This document shows, in pieces, positions 1 through 11,170 of a DNA stretch of 64,000 nt. The notes beneath the pieces are model-generated. The model had not been told where the DNA came from, did not search any database, and saw only the letters and a list, made by a program, of their open reading frames with translations. The DNA is from Aureobasidium sp. EXF-3400 (Eukaryota > Ascomycota > Dothideomycetes > Dothideales > Saccotheciaceae), in the NCBI GenBank assembly GCA_024195585.1, contig SWBL01000070.1, positions 1 to 64,000 on the forward strand. Reading direction: 5' to 3'. Position 1 is the stretch's first letter, and each line of letters starts with the position of its first letter. A program made the translations under genes and the position numbers.

Positions 1-982
1 AGTGGCAGAGCCAGCACCGCCCTTGGCCTGGACGACCTCGTCACCACCGAACTGGACGCGCTTGACGTAGGCGTCGAGCTGCTCGCCCTCGAGGTTGTAG
101 CCAGACTGGGAGAGGAGAGGGACGATGGTAGCACCGGAGTGACCACCAACGACAACAATGTTCTCCGAGGCGGGGTCGGTGCTCTTGAGCTGAGAGATGA
201 AGCGCGAGGCACGGACAACATCAAGAGTGGTGACACCGAACATGCGCTTGGGGTCGTAGACACCGGCAGCCTTGAAGACCTCGGCGGCAATGGGGACGGT
301 CGAGTTGACGGGGTTGGAGATGATGAGGATGTTTGCCTTGGGGCAGTGCTCAGCAGCAGCCTTGGCCAAGTCGCGGACGATCGAGGCGTTGGTGTTGAAG
401 AGATCTGGCACATGTCAGTCTGCGTTCCTGCCTACTTTGCTTGAGTCTGTCCATACCATCACGGGTCATGCCAGGCTTGCGGGGAACACCAGCGGGAATG
501 AGGACAATCTCGGAGTCCTTGAGGGCAGCGGCGACATCGGCCTGCTCGTAACCCTTGACCTGTAGAGAGTGTAAGCATTGTGATGTGGTTGATCCGAGAG
601 CAGCGGCTACTTACAACAGACTTGGTGTTGACGTGGGAGCAGTCGGCGGCGACACCTGCATTGACAATCGTGTAAGCGCCTGTCCAGGAAGGCAGAAAGA
701 AAGAGGCAAGAGCATACCGGGAGCACCACGAACATCGTAGAGGGCAAGCTCAGTGACTCTGGGGTTGAGCTTCAAGAGAAGCGACAGAGGCTGGCCAATA
801 CCACCGCCGGCGCCGAGGACGGCGACCTTTGAGGCCTGCGCGAGACATGATCAGTATCCTTGAGGGAAAGTGCAATGCCGTCGCGCGAGACATTGGCAAT
901 TACAAGACCGACTTACATCGCGGGCAGAGACCGAGAAGGCTCTGCGCTGAATAGTACCAATGGCTTGACGAGCGGCAAACAT
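1..982 (-). CDS. MDH1: Mitochondrial malate dehydrogenase, 3' end beyond the window
   Basis: Converts malate to oxaloacetate with NAD in the mitochondrial TCA cycle. The model has five exons: 982-917, 835-718, 655-615, 559-457 and 404 to the window edge. All junctions are GT-AG and the frame closes, giving 244 residues of an expected 330-340. The N-terminus ([20 protein letters not shown]) is an Arg/Ser-rich mitochondrial presequence. It is followed by the nucleotide-binding motif [13 protein letters not shown], the conserved [17 protein letters not shown], and the active-site histidine segment [13 protein letters not shown]. Exon 5 uses strongly C-ending codons, which suggests high expression. 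The four short 5' introns match the style of other genes here. The gene is divergent from the NmrA-like gene. Identity is near certain; the C-terminal part is not visible. Confidence 0.95.
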
Positions 983-1776
983 CTTGATAGTAGCAACGAG
1001 TGATTGTTGAACAAGAAACTGTAGAGAGTCGGACGATGGAACTCAATCATCTTGTCCTCTCGGCGAAGAAGCTCGAGCCACCCGTCCGAACCTCCGATCG
1101 TGATCGTGTCCGGCACAACTTGGCAAGGAACCCCTCTGCCACGACCTCTCGATTCTGTGCTTCCTTTCCATCCTGCAGGCACTGCTTATGCCGGGTGAGA
1201 GGGTGGCTTGCTATAAACCTGGTGGAGGTTGCCTCAGCTCGTGAGGGGCATTGTGAAACTCCTTTGGCCCAGGACCTGCCAGAGCTGGAGCTTGAAGCTT
1301 CAAAACGCCCATCTCAAGCTGCAGACTGTACCACCCTGCCGCACGTTGATACATATCAACAACAGCTGTTAACCAAGACCACGACTCATCTTATCCATCA
1401 AGTCTGCTGTATTCATGCTGATAGAAACCTCTTGACTAGCATACGATAGCTTGCTTGTCTATTGCTTGTTTTTCCTATCCGAAGATGTATTCCTCCTGTT
1501 CTAGTTGCGTGTTCCACTTTACATCTATGCCTCACCAATCTGATCCAGTGGTCCTAACTAGCAACCATTGTGATTTGTACCCACCAGTATCTACTCAAAC
1601 ATTCAGTTTCTGCTACGTTAACCAGAACGATGGGCATCAAATCAATTCAGAGGCCGCATATCATTGATGCCGCATGACGTAGAATCTGACAACCTCATCT
1701 AAACCACATATCCTTCAATCCTCTTCTCACCTTCTCCCTCCATCCCAAGCAATACACCACATCCAATTCACTCAAC
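983..1776. other. Intergenic region between divergent MDH1 and NmrA-like genes
   Basis: This 0.8 kb spacer must hold both promoters. Open frames occur in it (for example 1000-1449 plus), but they begin at non-ATG codons and have no domain or protein-like composition. I see no RNA gene or repeat. Confidence 0.5.
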
Positions 1777-2712
1777 ATGTCAAACCACCAGAACGACCTC
1801 ATCCTCATAACCTGCGCCTCAGGAAAACAATCCTCAGCCCTAATCCCCCACCTCCTCCCCCACTACGCACACCTCCGCCTCCAATGCCACAGTTCCTCCT
1901 CCGCAGACCTTCTATCTTCCAAATACCCTTCCGCCGAAATCGTCCAAGCCGATCTCTCCAACCCCTCCGACTGCACCCGCATCCTGGCCAACGTAACCGC
2001 CACGTTCCTAGTCCTCCCACCCTTCCACCCCCACGAAACAAATCTAGGAATCTCCTTCATCGATACCTGTATCGCTCAACGCAACTCTGGAGGCCCGTCC
2101 ACGCATCTGGTGTATAGCAGTGTCATTCACCCCATCCTTCAAAGACTGCTAAATCATGATGTAAAGCGCTATGTGGAGGAATACCTGATCGAAAGTTCGC
2201 TGAACTATACGATTCTGCAACCAACACATATGATGGAAATGCTACCGTTGCAAAAATTGATGGAGGATACAGAGGCAGTGTATCAATGTAACTGGAACCC
2301 TGAGACGAAATTCTCTTTCGTTACGACGAGGGATATTGGCGAAGCTGCTGCTAAGGTGTTGTTGCAGAGGGAAGTACATTTTGCGGCGACTTATCAATTG
2401 GTGTCTACACCGCTGCCATTGTCGTATGTGGAGGCTTGTGGTATTGTGTCGGAGGTTATAGGCAAGAAAGTTACAGTTCAGCAAAAGAGCTTCGAGGATG
2501 CGGTGGAGACTTCTATCAAGATGATTAATGGAGGTAAAGAACCTCCGAAACAGATGAAGGAGATTGGGGCTAGGATGTTTTTGTACTATTATGAGAGAGG
2601 ATTGGTGGGTAATTGTAATGTGTTGAAATGGTTGTTGGGAAGGGAGACTACTGGATATGAGGAGTGGGTTAGGATGACAGTCGAGGAGATTCAGCAGAAC
2701 AAGTCGTCCTAG
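1777..2712 (+). CDS. NmrA-like atypical short-chain dehydrogenase family protein
   Basis: A 311-residue single-exon protein of the NmrA/HSCARG kind, which are NAD(P)-binding sensors or isoflavone-reductase-like proteins. The N-terminal Rossmann strand reads LILITCASGKQ. NmrA proteins usually have TGATGKQG, so only one of the usual glycines remains and dinucleotide binding may be weakened. Other family marks are the strand-turn VQADLSN near residue 57, the HLVYSSV segment near residue 109, YTILQPTHMMEML near residue 142 and FVTTRDIGEAAAKVL near residue 178. No signal peptide or membrane segment is seen, so it is probably cytosolic or nuclear. The ATG follows a CAAC context at 1773. It converges on the Tep1 gene, 245 bp away. 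The substrate or partner cannot be told from sequence. Confidence 0.8.
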   Translation: MSNHQNDLILITCASGKQSSALIPHLLPHYAHLRLQCHSSSSADLLSSKYPSAEIVQADLSNPSDCTRILANVTATFLVLPPFHPHETNLGISFIDTCIAQRNSGGPSTHLVYSSVIHPILQRLLNHDVKRYVEEYLIESSLNYTILQPTHMMEMLPLQKLMEDTEAVYQCNWNPETKFSFVTTRDIGEAAAKVLLQREVHFAATYQLVSTPLPLSYVEACGIVSEVIGKKVTVQQKSFEDAVETSIKMINGGKEPPKQMKEIGARMFLYYYERGLVGNCNVLKWLLGRETTGYEEWVRMTVEEIQQNKSS

Positions 2713-2957
2713 GCATGGCAGAAAGACAAAACGACAATAAAGACGATGAAGACAGAATGTACTCCTGTCTCCGAAGACATGAGTAGAAAAAGAAGAGATC
2801 AATGAAACTGATGATAGAACCAAGCTTACAAAAGCAAAAATGGTATCATAATTCAAGGAAACGAGAAACATACGCAAACCACAAAGCCCTTTCGAATAAT
2901 GTTTTCATGACCATCACACCCGCTTCCCAACGCAAAAAAAAATCAAATCATCCTGCA

Positions 2958-4502
2958 CTACGCATCAGCAAATTTATGTTCGGGATCAGGGAGATCCCAA
3001 CTCAATGGCAACGGACCCTCTTTCATCTGCACCTGCGCCTCTTTCTCGTGAGCAACTTGCTCATGTCCCTTGACGCCACCACCAACATAACTTTGTACAC
3101 CTTCAGTGTCACTGCCAATACCTTCTTCGTCTTCTCGCATACTGCTGGCTTGACTGACATCCCTGCTTGCAGGAGTCTCGCTTCTCAAGCCTAGATTTTT
3201 GCCTTGACCGGGAGAAGGGTTGTTGAATGCATGGCCTCTCCAGTCTGCAGCTCCTGTTTCTGGGACTTCGGTGCCGGGTGGCGGTTCTGTGATGACTATG
3301 CTGGATCTTCTCCCGCGAGTAGGTTCGTCGACGGCTTTCCAGACCACGGCGAGTTTGTCGAAGCCCTTTGTGCCCTTTTTGAGACTGCCTTTGATGCCGT
3401 CCATGGCTTCCCAGTCGATCTCAAAGACTCCTGACGAGGCTGGGGGTTGGTTGGAGGTGGCGTTTTCCGGACCTTGACCTTCGAAAAAGCAATTGAACCA
3501 GACGTGAGCGACGGCTGTTACCATGCTCATGCCATAGCCTGCCTTGTTCCTTCGCTCAAAGTCGATGTTGACGTCGCTGGTGGGGAGGATAACGGGTTGA
3601 GAAGGCCTGAAGATGACATCTCCGGTTGCGTTGTGGAGTTTCTCACTGGTGACACTACCCTTAGTAGCCTTTGCCTTTTCGTCCTTTTGCATGTTCTCGG
3701 CTTCTTTGAGCTGTAGGTTCTTTTCCGCGTTGTTGATGCCCATGACTGCAGTAACGGCATCGGCAAAGCCGCCTGACTTCTTGATCTCGCCACGAACAAT
3801 CTCGCGCTCCTTCTTTGTGAAAGTGTGGAAGTTCTTGATGACACGTCCTTCGTCGACGAAGCCTTCAACGCTGACCTTGACACCATCCCTCAAGCCCCAG
3901 ACATGGACTTCCATGACTTGTATCTCGCGCTCGACATAGACCTTCTTGTGCTGTGTCCATCGATCGACATAGCTGATCCAACGCAGTTGACTGGGAATGC
4001 TAACACCAGCACCAAAGCCCGGCCGCATTCTGCGCTCTGTGAATCTGCGAATAGCGTCTTCGGCGGTCCATCCCTCTTCCGAGATCAGGTAGCTGCAACT
4101 CATGGAGCCACTGCGTCCCTTGCCGGCTTTGCAGTGTACAACAGCTACTCTATCCTTCTTTTCCGTCAACCAATTGCGCATGCTGGCCATAATCAGGGGC
4201 ACGAGGGCGAACGGCGGGGGATGGTGATCAGGCCAAGGGTAATGCTTGACACGGCCATAGACTTCCTCGTCAGGGTATCCAGTTCCTTCGGCGCGAAACT
4301 CCCAGATAGCCCAATTGTCTCCATGTTTCTTGTCGAGGAAGGCGACGAGTTGGGATAGCGGGTTACGGTAGGCGAGTTGGGGGTAGGTGCCGCTAGGGCC
4401 GGAAGTTGCGATGATGTTGTCGGTTACGTAGCAGAGATCTAGTCCAGCTTCTGGGTGTTGGGCGCGAGGGCCAGCCACTATCTGGCGTAATATTGAAGCC
4501 AT
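2958..4502 (-). CDS. TEP1: PTEN/Tep1-type phosphoinositide phosphatase
   Basis: A single-exon 514-residue dual-specificity phosphatase related to PTEN, which removes the 3-phosphate of phosphatidylinositol 3,4,5-trisphosphate. The catalytic domain covers about residues 20-190. The general-acid loop is YPWPDHHPPP (Asp92) and the P-loop is HCKAGKGRSG, with Cys124 as nucleophile and Arg130. Human PTEN has HCKAGKGRTG, so the basic phosphoinositide-selective loop lysines are kept. Residues 190-400 would form the C2-like membrane-binding domain, here with long insertions. The C-terminal 100 residues are polar and low in complexity, ending in acidic sequence. The start is the first ATG of the frame and directly precedes the typical N-terminus (ILRQIVAGPR). 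It is divergent from the 2EXR gene. Identity is strong. Confidence 0.9.
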   Translation of the reverse strand: MASILRQIVAGPRAQHPEAGLDLCYVTDNIIATSGPSGTYPQLAYRNPLSQLVAFLDKKHGDNWAIWEFRAEGTGYPDEEVYGRVKHYPWPDHHPPPFALVPLIMASMRNWLTEKKDRVAVVHCKAGKGRSGSMSCSYLISEEGWTAEDAIRRFTERRMRPGFGAGVSIPSQLRWISYVDRWTQHKKVYVEREIQVMEVHVWGLRDGVKVSVEGFVDEGRVIKNFHTFTKKEREIVRGEIKKSGGFADAVTAVMGINNAEKNLQLKEAENMQKDEKAKATKGSVTSEKLHNATGDVIFRPSQPVILPTSDVNIDFERRNKAGYGMSMVTAVAHVWFNCFFEGQGPENATSNQPPASSGVFEIDWEAMDGIKGSLKKGTKGFDKLAVVWKAVDEPTRGRRSSIVITEPPPGTEVPETGAADWRGHAFNNPSPGQGKNLGLRSETPASRDVSQASSMREDEEGIGSDTEGVQSYVGGGVKGHEQVAHEKEAQVQMKEGPLPLSWDLPDPEHKFADA

Positions 4503-4929
4503 TGTTGTGTGAATTGTATGTGTGGAAAGATACGAGTCTTGATTGTTTGGAGCAGCTCATGGCGCCTGCGAAACTTGGTTGATCGGGAATAACCCGACGT
4601 CATTGGCACCTGCCGCGGAGCCTCGCACCTCCTGACCATTTCTCCCACAACAACATGACCATGAGATGACTTTTGGGTTTGGGAATCGTGAAGAGCAGTG
4701 ATACGAAGTCACTGTGAAGTAAAGTCTTGGTTTAACCATAATCACTGTAAATCAATGCATGGCGAGGTGGGCCTTGTGCAAATCGACTTGGCCTTCAATC
4801 CACTCGCCCGATAACTCCGATGCCGTCCCTTATCTTCATGTACCTGCAGTCATGTACATCAATGTGCTTTTCTCAGACCTCCGATGATAACAATCCATCT
4901 TCTTATCCACCTACACACATTGACACACC
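4503..4929. other. Divergent promoter region, TEP1 and 2EXR-like gene
   Basis: A 427 bp spacer between two divergent starts. It contains pyrimidine-rich stretches and short chance frames, and no recognisable RNA or repeat. Confidence 0.4.
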
Positions 4930-5700
4930 ATGTCATCTCTACTCTCCCTCCCTGCTGAACTGCGAAACCAGATCTATGACCTTCTATTCATCGAAACATG
5001 TCCCTATACCTGCACCACCAATGACACCTCTACATCACAGAGTCTCGCCGACTTTGGCAGATCCACAAAACTAGACGAGACCATAGCGACTCCTGTCCAA
5101 CCCTTGCTCCTCACATGTCGCCAAATGTACAAAGAAACCCAGCTTCTGCATCTCCAACGCACCTCCTTCACCGTCGGCGGCCTTTATGCCGATCCAGAAG
5201 CCTTTGGCCGTCTCTGTACCGCCAGTCTATCACCATTGCTGGCGAAAGAGCTAAGACACATCACACTGGTGGGGCGCATCAATCGTTTACGCGCCCTCAA
5301 TGAGTCCTGGAACGGTGTACCTTTTGGAAATCCACACCTCTCGCTCGAGACATTGGTCCTCGTGCCACGTCGTCCGGCGCAATATGATCGCCATTACGCT
5401 GAGATCGCAGACTTGGACTCGGCACACACCTTATCATACACCTTGTCTGAGACACTGAAGAATTTGCACAATGTTGAAAGAGTAGTAGTGAGGAACGAGG
5501 ATGATTGTTTCAATGCTGTCGTGTGGAAGGTTATCTACCGCAACCTGATAAGCCGCCTTCTGAGGTGGGGTGGGAAGTTGTGTAGTTGTAGGTTCAGAGA
5601 AGGCGATAATTGGTTTGAGGTCCTTGTCGATGGTCGAGATGCGGACCCAGACGTGTATAGTGATGCCGATACGGAGTTTCAGCGCGTGATTGGTAGATGA
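4930..5700 (+). CDS. 2EXR / F-box-like domain protein
   Basis: A 256-residue single-exon protein of a large ascomycete family. It opens with SLLSLPAELRNQIYDLLF, the helix that gives these F-box-like or 2EXR proteins their LPxELRNxIY signature. It then has PLLLTCRQMYKETQLL near residue 58, the second family hallmark (LLxxCRQxYxE). The rest is mixed alpha/beta with no enzyme motif. By analogy it may be a protein-interaction adaptor, possibly for ubiquitin ligases, but that is not proven for this family. Its stop is only 7 bp from the stop of the convergent Rrn5-like gene, so the 3' UTRs must overlap. Function of this copy is unknown. Confidence 0.8.
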   Translation: MSSLLSLPAELRNQIYDLLFIETCPYTCTTNDTSTSQSLADFGRSTKLDETIATPVQPLLLTCRQMYKETQLLHLQRTSFTVGGLYADPEAFGRLCTASLSPLLAKELRHITLVGRINRLRALNESWNGVPFGNPHLSLETLVLVPRRPAQYDRHYAEIADLDSAHTLSYTLSETLKNLHNVERVVVRNEDDCFNAVVWKVIYRNLISRLLRWGGKLCSCRFREGDNWFEVLVDGRDADPDVYSDADTEFQRVIGR

Positions 5701-5707
5701 GCATTGA

Positions 5708-8524
5708 CTAGAATCCAGATTTCCTTTTCGGCTTCTTGCTTCTAGATCGTGTCGAGCGTATTGTATCTTCCGGTTGCTCTGCGCCAGGTTCATCCTGGAC
5801 TGTCTGCTCATCCATGGCTTTACGCTTCTCCGCTTTGACCCTCTTCTTTTCTTCTTTGGCCATCTGCTTTTCTTCCTTGGCAAGCCTCCGCTGTTCTTCC
5901 TTAGCCATCCGCTTTTCTTCAGCGAGCCTCTGCTTTTCTTGAGTGGCCGTCTTCTTTTCATCCTTAGCAAGCCTCTGCTGTTCCTTGTCGGCCAGTTGCT
6001 CCAGTCTCTCCGCCTCCTTTTGCTCTTTTCGTCTCTTCTCTAGTGCTTTCCGATGTTTCTCATCTTGCTGCTCCTTCTTGAGTGCCAGTCGTTCTTCTTC
6101 GGATAGCGTTTTCCGAGCTGCTCTGGCCTTCCGCTTCTCTTCCTCAGCTTGTTCTTCAGCCTTTCGTTTCTCTTCTTTGGCTTGCTCTCTGGCTTGCTCT
6201 TCGGCTTGTTCTCGCTTTTCGGCTTTCCTGGCATCCTCCTCAATTTCTTGGACCGGTTGACGCTTAACTAGACTGTTCATCAAAGCAGTTGAATGTGCTG
6301 ATCTATGGCTCGTAGTCGAATCATGTGAGCTTTCTCGGACGGAAGAAGCTCTGCTCAGAGCTTTATTGACTAAGGGTGTTGGGAGTTTCTTTCTCGGCAC
6401 TCCATCATCGAAGGTTTCTGTAGTAGCGATTGCTGCAGGTTCCGTGGGAGCATCATCCATGTCGGTGTCGACGTCAAGTGACCGGGGCTTCCTCCTGACA
6501 ATGACGGGTTCAGGTGCTTGTTGAGGAAGTACAACTAGGCCCTTCTGCTCGAGATAGTTGTAGGCCATCCGTCTTCGTTTCTTTGCCTGCTCGCCTCGCT
6601 TTTGTATGCTGGCAAATGCTTCTGGCCGCAAAGTATCGAATCCTAGCTCCCACGGTGGTTGGTACTCAAAGTCAGTTCTCCAATTAGCAATGTCTGAAAG
6701 TCGACGTTTGATGACCGGCTGCCGAGGAATTTCAACCTCTTCATCCTTGATATCATTAGGCGGTGCTACACCAAGAGCGTCCCACATGTCTATCTCTTGC
6801 ACTCTGCTGATTTCTTGATCGACGGCTTCGAGATATGCGTCGTGAGCTTTCTGAAAGTTTTTCTCCATTCGGCCTTTCCTTTGTTGTTTCTTCCTAGTGG
6901 CATCTTGCGCTTCTTCATCGTCTGCCGGATGATAAGCAGCATCCTCGTCCCCAGAAGCATCTGATTGTGGATCCTCAGGAATGTTGACGGGTATCTCTTC
7001 TTCAGCGTCGGAGGCTTCCGTCCAGAGTTCGGAATCTTCGTAGTATTGATCAGGATCGAGAACATCACCTTCCATCTCGTCCTCGTCTGCTTGCACAGTA
7101 TTCTCATCCACTACGGTGGGTACTTTCGACGCGTGACCAACGCCCAATCGTTCTTCTGCTTCTTCAAGATCCAGCTCAAGTCCAGCCCTTGACTGACCTC
7201 TTGAAGACTTAGACCCTCGTTCATAGACTCGAAGACCATGTCTTCTGGGAACGCTCCCCCAGAATTTGCGTGTGTTTGGTCGCAGATCAAGGATATCGCT
7301 TGCCGCACGTACGTCGTTTGCTGTGACAGCAGCGCTTGGGTGATCCTTGTCGCGTGCTCGTAAACGAGTCATTGTTTGGAAGATGGTGGCCTGGACGACG
7401 CGTCTTGTCAAGCTGATAGTCAGGTTGTGAAAGTCCTGGAAAGCAGTATGATACATCGAAGGCGTCTGGTGACCAGAGGTGAAGTCATTCCAGCTATCGC
7501 CCAATTCCGGCGACCGGTACATGAACAAACGAGAAAGTCGAAGCCACATGGGAAGATCAAGAAGTTCGGCTGCAGGAACCATTATTTCTTCGGAAGATTC
7601 GGAAGGCTCCAGATCTGGCTCCTGGCTCTCTGAAGTGGCTTTTCTGGGAGCATCAGATTCATCTTCGACATCTGTTCCAGGTTTTTCCTGGTCAGTCTCG
7701 ACATCAGTGTTGGCGGCCTCTTGGTTGCTTTTGGCACCGTCTGGACCGCCGTCTTCCTCTTCGCCCTCATCCTCCTCATCATGTAGCTTTGACTTCAAAT
7801 AAGACTCATCGCGTGCCATGACTTGTTTCTCAACTTCCTGCGCAATCTCTTCTGTGAGAAGCCAATAATCACCATGTCTCTTCTTCTCTCGCTTTTGATC
7901 ACTCCTTGTCTGATACACAGCAAGCCCATCTGCGTACTCTTCAAGCAACTCCTCTGACTGCTTGGTCACCTCGAAAGCAGGTGACACGTCTGCGGCAGAA
8001 AACACAGGCAATGCTTTCGTCACGTTACCTTCGATGGTCCCTTGGTCAAGAAGCGAGAGATATTGGCGCACTTCTGACTCAGATTTGGTCCTGATGGCAT
8101 TCGAGATTTCCTTGATGTTGTCCTTGCCCAGAGCCGAGACCTTTTGGAACAGGATTTCCTTCTCCAGTGGAGTCCAGACAGCCGCTCCAATCTCTGAAGC
8201 CGGTAGTGCGTGGGTTACAGAATAAAAAGGACGAACGAGCTCTTCGATTTGTTTGTTGTAAAAGTCTCGGTAGGCATCGCTGTAAGTGGCTTTGGTGCTC
8301 TTGGTGATCCGAGGTGGCACTTTATCTTTCGATGTCGAGTTCCTTCCGGATCCAGATCTGGTTGACCGGTTGCTCTTCTCACTACGCGCACTTTGCACAG
8401 AACGTGCATCGTCGTCGCTATGGTCGTCTTCGCTTTGATACTCAGATCCAGAATCTTCCTGGGGATCGTCGACTGCGATCTCGTCCTTGTGAACCGACTC
8501 ACTGTCGGTGTCGTTATTACTCAT
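5708..8524 (-). CDS. Rrn5-like RNA polymerase I upstream activation factor
   Basis: A 938-residue nuclear protein. The N-terminal 75 residues are acidic and Ser-rich. Residues about 80-160 contain a YRDFYN motif, then a SANT/Myb-like helix set ([19 protein letters not shown], Trp117). This resembles fungal Rrn5, the SANT subunit of the upstream activation factor that recruits Pol I at rDNA. A second conserved segment, [15 protein letters not shown], lies in the middle and is followed by acidic stretches. The last 170 residues are a Lys/Glu/Arg-rich coiled coil made of imperfect repeats such as [12 protein letters not shown], ending in a basic tail ([12 protein letters not shown]) that can act as a nuclear signal. 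It is single-exon and shares a 198 bp promoter with IRC3. Assignment is by the SANT region and layout, so moderately sure. Confidence 0.7.
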   Translation of the reverse strand: MSNNDTDSESVHKDEIAVDDPQEDSGSEYQSEDDHSDDDARSVQSARSEKSNRSTRSGSGRNSTSKDKVPPRITKSTKATYSDAYRDFYNKQIEELVRPFYSVTHALPASEIGAAVWTPLEKEILFQKVSALGKDNIKEISNAIRTKSESEVRQYLSLLDQGTIEGNVTKALPVFSAADVSPAFEVTKQSEELLEEYADGLAVYQTRSDQKREKKRHGDYWLLTEEIAQEVEKQVMARDESYLKSKLHDEEDEGEEEDGGPDGAKSNQEAANTDVETDQEKPGTDVEDESDAPRKATSESQEPDLEPSESSEEIMVPAAELLDLPMWLRLSRLFMYRSPELGDSWNDFTSGHQTPSMYHTAFQDFHNLTISLTRRVVQATIFQTMTRLRARDKDHPSAAVTANDVRAASDILDLRPNTRKFWGSVPRRHGLRVYERGSKSSRGQSRAGLELDLEEAEERLGVGHASKVPTVVDENTVQADEDEMEGDVLDPDQYYEDSELWTEASDAEEEIPVNIPEDPQSDASGDEDAAYHPADDEEAQDATRKKQQRKGRMEKNFQKAHDAYLEAVDQEISRVQEIDMWDALGVAPPNDIKDEEVEIPRQPVIKRRLSDIANWRTDFEYQPPWELGFDTLRPEAFASIQKRGEQAKKRRRMAYNYLEQKGLVVLPQQAPEPVIVRRKPRSLDVDTDMDDAPTEPAAIATTETFDDGVPRKKLPTPLVNKALSRASSVRESSHDSTTSHRSAHSTALMNSLVKRQPVQEIEEDARKAEKREQAEEQAREQAKEEKRKAEEQAEEEKRKARAARKTLSEEERLALKKEQQDEKHRKALEKRRKEQKEAERLEQLADKEQQRLAKDEKKTATQEKQRLAEEKRMAKEEQRRLAKEEKQMAKEEKKRVKAEKRKAMDEQTVQDEPGAEQPEDTIRSTRSRSKKPKRKSGF

Positions 8525-8722
8525 CCCATAATCTGTGGCCCGAAGAATGACCTTCGACGTGGAACTAAAAAAATATTGTTGCTACGCATCAAAACATTGC
8601 ATGTGAGAGAGAAGAGCAGATCGGCAAGCGTCTTGGCGCTTCGCTTGCATAATTCTTGGGATTCTGTACTAAGAACTTTATCCGAAGCATCATCCTCCAT
8701 ACCGAGCAGCACCAGTATACGA
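8525..8722. promoter_or_regulatory. Short bidirectional promoter, Rrn5-like and IRC3
   Basis: Only 198 bp separate two divergent start codons, so both 5' UTRs and core promoters must fit here or overlap. No clear TATA box was found. Confidence 0.5.
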
Positions 8723-10747
8723 ATGTTCAAGGTCTTCCAGCTCGTCAAGAGCTCATGCACTTTTCGTGTAGCTCGTCAGACTTTGATTTGCAAGCCGCAA
8801 GTCCAGCTACCACTCCTCCGCAAATATGCTACCGTTCAGCCAGTGGCGACGGCTCAGAGACCGCAAATTCAGTTGAGATCATATCAAGAAGAATGTATCG
8901 CAGCAGTTCTACAACATCTTGAACTTGGTCAGAAACGTCTTGGAATCTCACTGGCTACTGGAAGCGGTAAAACGGTTATCTTCAGTCACTTGATCGAACG
9001 AGTCCCAGAGCCGAACAAAGAAGCCACCCAGACTTTGATCCTGGTCCACCGCCGAGAGCTCGTGGAACAAGCAGCTCGACATTGTCAGAACATCTACCCC
9101 GACAAAATGATCGAAATCGAGATGGGCTCAAGACATGCTACAGGCGTGGCTGATATCACAGTCGCCTCGATTCAGAGCATCATGTCTGGAGATCGTATTA
9201 CAAAGTTCGATCCTCATCGCTTCAAGCTGTTACTCGTTGATGAGGCACATCATATAGTCGCTACAAGGTATCTAGATGTTCTCAAGCATTTTGGCCTTGA
9301 CGAAGAGTCACAGCAATTACCCAACAATAAGTGCCCCGCGCTAGTTGGTGTATCTGCGACCTTTTCCCGACACGATGGCCTCAGGCTCGGCGCTGCTATT
9401 GACGAAATTGTATACCACAAAGATTATATGGACATGATTGAGGGTAAGTGGTTGTCAACCGCCTCTTTCACCACAGTACAGTCTGGTGCAGACCTCAGCA
9501 AAGTAAGGTCGCTCGGGAAGCAAGGAGACTTCCAGACAGGTGACCTGTCCAGAGCCGTGAACAACGATGAAACAAACCAGGTCACCGTTCAAGCATGGCT
9601 TGCACAAGCTCAAGACAGAAAAGCCACACTGGTCTTTTGCGTAGACCTGGCACACGTTTCGAGTCTAACAGCAATGTTTCGTCGCTTCGGTGTTGACGCT
9701 CGTTTCATCACCAGCGATACATCGAAGCAGGTTCGGACCGAGCGCTTGGATGCTTTCAAGAACGGAGAGTTTCCTGTGCTCCTGAATTGTGGTATATTCA
9801 CAGAAGGTACTGACATTCCTAATATCGACTGTGTACTACTCGCTCGACCCACGAAGTCTCGCAACCTTCTGGTACAGATGATTGGCCGAGGTCTGAGACT
9901 ACATCCGGGGAAGGAAGGCTGTCATGTCATTGATATGGTGGCGTCCTTGGAAACAGGTGTTGTCACATCACCAACCTTGTTCGGTCTTGATCCTTCTGAG
10001 TTGGTAGACCATGCAGATGTTACATCCATGACTACAACAAGGGAGAAACGTGAGAGAGAGAAGCTGCGCGAGGCAGAAGTTTCCTCAGCCATGGGTGACC
10101 TTTCTGCCATCAATCCTGGAGACATGAGAAATCTGGCTGGTAATATTACCTTTACCCATTACGACTCGGTGAACGACTTGGTCGAGGACACTCGAGGCGA
10201 TGTCCACATCAGGATGATCAGTCAGTTTGCTTGGGTGCATATTGATTCTGATAAGTATATCTTGTCTAGTGGTGGTGGAGATACCTTGAAGATCCATCAC
10301 GATGATTCTGCCAACGAACGACCCTGGATCGTTACCAGTGTCGCAAAGCTACCAGAAGGCTACGCTTCCAAAAGCCCCTATGCTCGACCTCGAGAACTGG
10401 CCAAGGTGCATGAATTGAAGGAGGCTATACATGCTGCCGACAGCTACGCAGGCAAACACTATCCTTTCAGAAACATCGCCACAAGAGCACCATGGCGCAA
10501 ATTCCCTGCCACAGAAGCACAGCTGGCTAGATTGAACAAGTTGCGCCCTGAAGACTCACAACTTACGCAACAGGATACCACCAAAGGACAAGCGGCAGAC
10601 ATGATAACAAAGATTGTTCATGGCGCTAAAGGACGATTCGACAAGCTGAGCCAAGTCCGACGCAAGACGGAACAGGAGAAGCAAAAGCAGCAGCAACTTC
10701 GAGAAAGGATGTCTAGACACCAGATACAAGTCGGCCCTGTGCGATGA
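8723..10747 (+). CDS. IRC3: Mitochondrial DEAD/H-box helicase Irc3
   Basis: A 674-residue superfamily 2 helicase similar to yeast Irc3, a mitochondrial branch-migration DNA helicase that helps keep mtDNA intact. The open frame extends upstream to 8393, but it would then overlap the divergent gene. The ATG at 8723 opens an Arg-containing, acid-free leader ([20 protein letters not shown]) typical of mitochondrial import. Motifs in order are the Q-like LRSYQEECI, Walker A ATGSGKT (78-84), Ia [15 protein letters not shown] at 173-176, motif [40 protein letters not shown], and [15 protein letters not shown]. The C-terminal 200 residues carry the family tail and end in a Gln/Lys-rich coil. It is single-exon. 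Identity is strong, and the mitochondrial location is inferred. Confidence 0.88.
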   Translation: MFKVFQLVKSSCTFRVARQTLICKPQVQLPLLRKYATVQPVATAQRPQIQLRSYQEECIAAVLQHLELGQKRLGISLATGSGKTVIFSHLIERVPEPNKEATQTLILVHRRELVEQAARHCQNIYPDKMIEIEMGSRHATGVADITVASIQSIMSGDRITKFDPHRFKLLLVDEAHHIVATRYLDVLKHFGLDEESQQLPNNKCPALVGVSATFSRHDGLRLGAAIDEIVYHKDYMDMIEGKWLSTASFTTVQSGADLSKVRSLGKQGDFQTGDLSRAVNNDETNQVTVQAWLAQAQDRKATLVFCVDLAHVSSLTAMFRRFGVDARFITSDTSKQVRTERLDAFKNGEFPVLLNCGIFTEGTDIPNIDCVLLARPTKSRNLLVQMIGRGLRLHPGKEGCHVIDMVASLETGVVTSPTLFGLDPSELVDHADVTSMTTTREKREREKLREAEVSSAMGDLSAINPGDMRNLAGNITFTHYDSVNDLVEDTRGDVHIRMISQFAWVHIDSDKYILSSGGGDTLKIHHDDSANERPWIVTSVAKLPEGYASKSPYARPRELAKVHELKEAIHAADSYAGKHYPFRNIATRAPWRKFPATEAQLARLNKLRPEDSQLTQQDTTKGQAADMITKIVHGAKGRFDKLSQVRRKTEQEKQKQQQLRERMSRHQIQVGPVR

Positions 10748-11170
10748 GAGGCGCATCAGACGCTTTCAAGAGGAGCGAGACTTTTGACTATGAGCTCAAG
10801 CGATCTCATGTTCATGATCGACTGCACGTCTGAAGCAAGCACGTTGTGTGCCCGGATTTGCAGCGGATAGCTACAGACTGTCGAGCGGCCGCACGCCGCA
10901 AGCCATCTGTGCGACCAGGGTTCTTGTTTGCGACTCTCTTGTGCACCACCCAATGTGGGGAGAGACATATCGAACAAAAGATCGACCGCCACATACGAGC
11001 TTTCGTTCTTGATACATGCAAGGAACATCGCAGACGTATGATTAACTGAACTGAGCTCTCCACCACATTTTGGCATTTCTTTGTCTTGAAAAATCGTTTC
11101 GAGGACATTTAAGGTCAGGTTGTCGGCACTATCTGCCTACACAATCAACCAGCATATCTCGATCACGACA
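10748..11170. other. Intergenic spacer
   Basis: This stretch lies between the IRC3 stop and the secreted-protein start. It has no gene-like frame longer than chance and no repeat I could see. Confidence 0.4.

Noticed and set aside
1000..1449. 149-codon frame upstream of MDH1
   Set aside because: Non-ATG start inside the divergent promoter and random composition.
2242..2877. 211-codon minus-strand open frame over the NmrA-like gene
   Set aside because: Non-family composition, lies opposite a gene with Rossmann features and runs past its stop.
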